From: Acidaminococcus sp. | Lineage (GTDB): Bacteria; Bacillota; Negativicutes; Acidaminococcales; Acidaminococcaceae | Direction of reading: 5' to 3' | Length of the DNA stretch: 22,323 bases | Assembly (NCBI GenBank): GCA_019416065.1 | Contig: DXYB01000031.1 | Span: 1 to 22,323, forward strand | Shown: positions 22,257 through 22,323 of the stretch, piece after piece | Layout: each line of letters starts with the position of its first letter | How positions within the stretch are numbered: position 1 is the stretch's first letter | Translations under genes and position numbers: made by a program | The notes under the pieces: model-generated | What the model was told of the DNA's origin: nothing | What the model saw: the letters and a program-made list of their open reading frames with translations, nothing else | Databases searched by the model: none

Positions 22257-22323
22257 GTTTTTTCCCTCCTGTTTTCTGTCAAGCAAAATTCCCCAAAAAG
22301 AGCATCGAATTTCCCCACTTTCA

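Noticed and set aside
22277..22282. TTGACA upstream of the aldo/keto reductase as its -35
   Set aside because: The matching -10 position would fall on the start codon, leaving no room for the ribosome site.

Overview
The window looks like a chromosomal segment of a strictly or mainly anaerobic, fermentative diderm Firmicute. My best guess is the Negativicutes (Acidaminococcus/Veillonella-like), judged from gene content and style: strong AGGAGG ribosome sites, TTGACA/TATAAT promoters, pyruvate formate-lyase, an iron alcohol dehydrogenase and several peptide or amino-acid hydrolases. This placement is inference; no rRNA or other marker is present to prove it. There are no insertion sequences, phage genes, CRISPR arrays or tRNA genes. 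Almost everything is on the minus strand; only a pyridoxamine kinase and an AraC-type regulator are on plus.

Region 1 (1-2687) holds the 5' end of a membrane-protein gene, then an M20 metallopeptidase and a MetQ-like methionine-binding lipoprotein, which form a two-gene operon (metQ first) with its own TTGACA promoter.

Region 2 (2688-7989) is an anaerobic fermentation module. Reading down the minus strand: a NUDIX domain fused to a 3-hydroxyacyl-CoA dehydrogenase; an FNR-type iron-sulphur regulator whose start overlaps the fusion gene's stop; the PFL-activating enzyme; and pyruvate formate-lyase. Three perfect TTGAT-N4-ATCAA boxes lie in front of pflA and pflB. In each case one box is centred at -41.5 from the start site predicted from the -10 hexamer, with 22 bp between box and -10. 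The regulator carries the matching E-SR recognition helix and candidate cluster cysteines, so this looks like a self-contained oxygen-responsive switch.

Region 3 (8175-14826) contains a pyridoxamine kinase (+), convergent with a minus-strand operon of an unassigned multi-pass permease, a carboxypeptidase G2-like M20 hydrolase and a Gfo/Idh/MocA oxidoreductase. That operon's terminator appears to lie inside the 3' end of the kinase gene. Next comes a separately terminated N-carbamoyl-amino-acid hydrolase/allantoate deiminase-like M20 enzyme, divergent from an AraC regulator. The theme is uptake and hydrolysis of acylated or carbamoylated amino acids.

Region 4 (14874-19647) is housekeeping: lepA, rpsT, a minimal tatA-tatC pair and a MATE efflux protein. 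Region 5 (19790-22256) has an iron-dependent alcohol dehydrogenase and an aldo/keto reductase with a C-terminal double-cluster ferredoxin domain, both likely fermentative redox enzymes.

No stretch longer than 300 bases lacks a gene. The longest gap, 137-389, holds a possible -10 element and a 15-bp hairpin. Start codons were moved inward from the longest open frame in several genes (pflA, Gfo/Idh, carbamoylase, lepA, tatA, Fe-ADH, aldo/keto reductase), where a Shine-Dalgarno sequence sits inside the longer frame.
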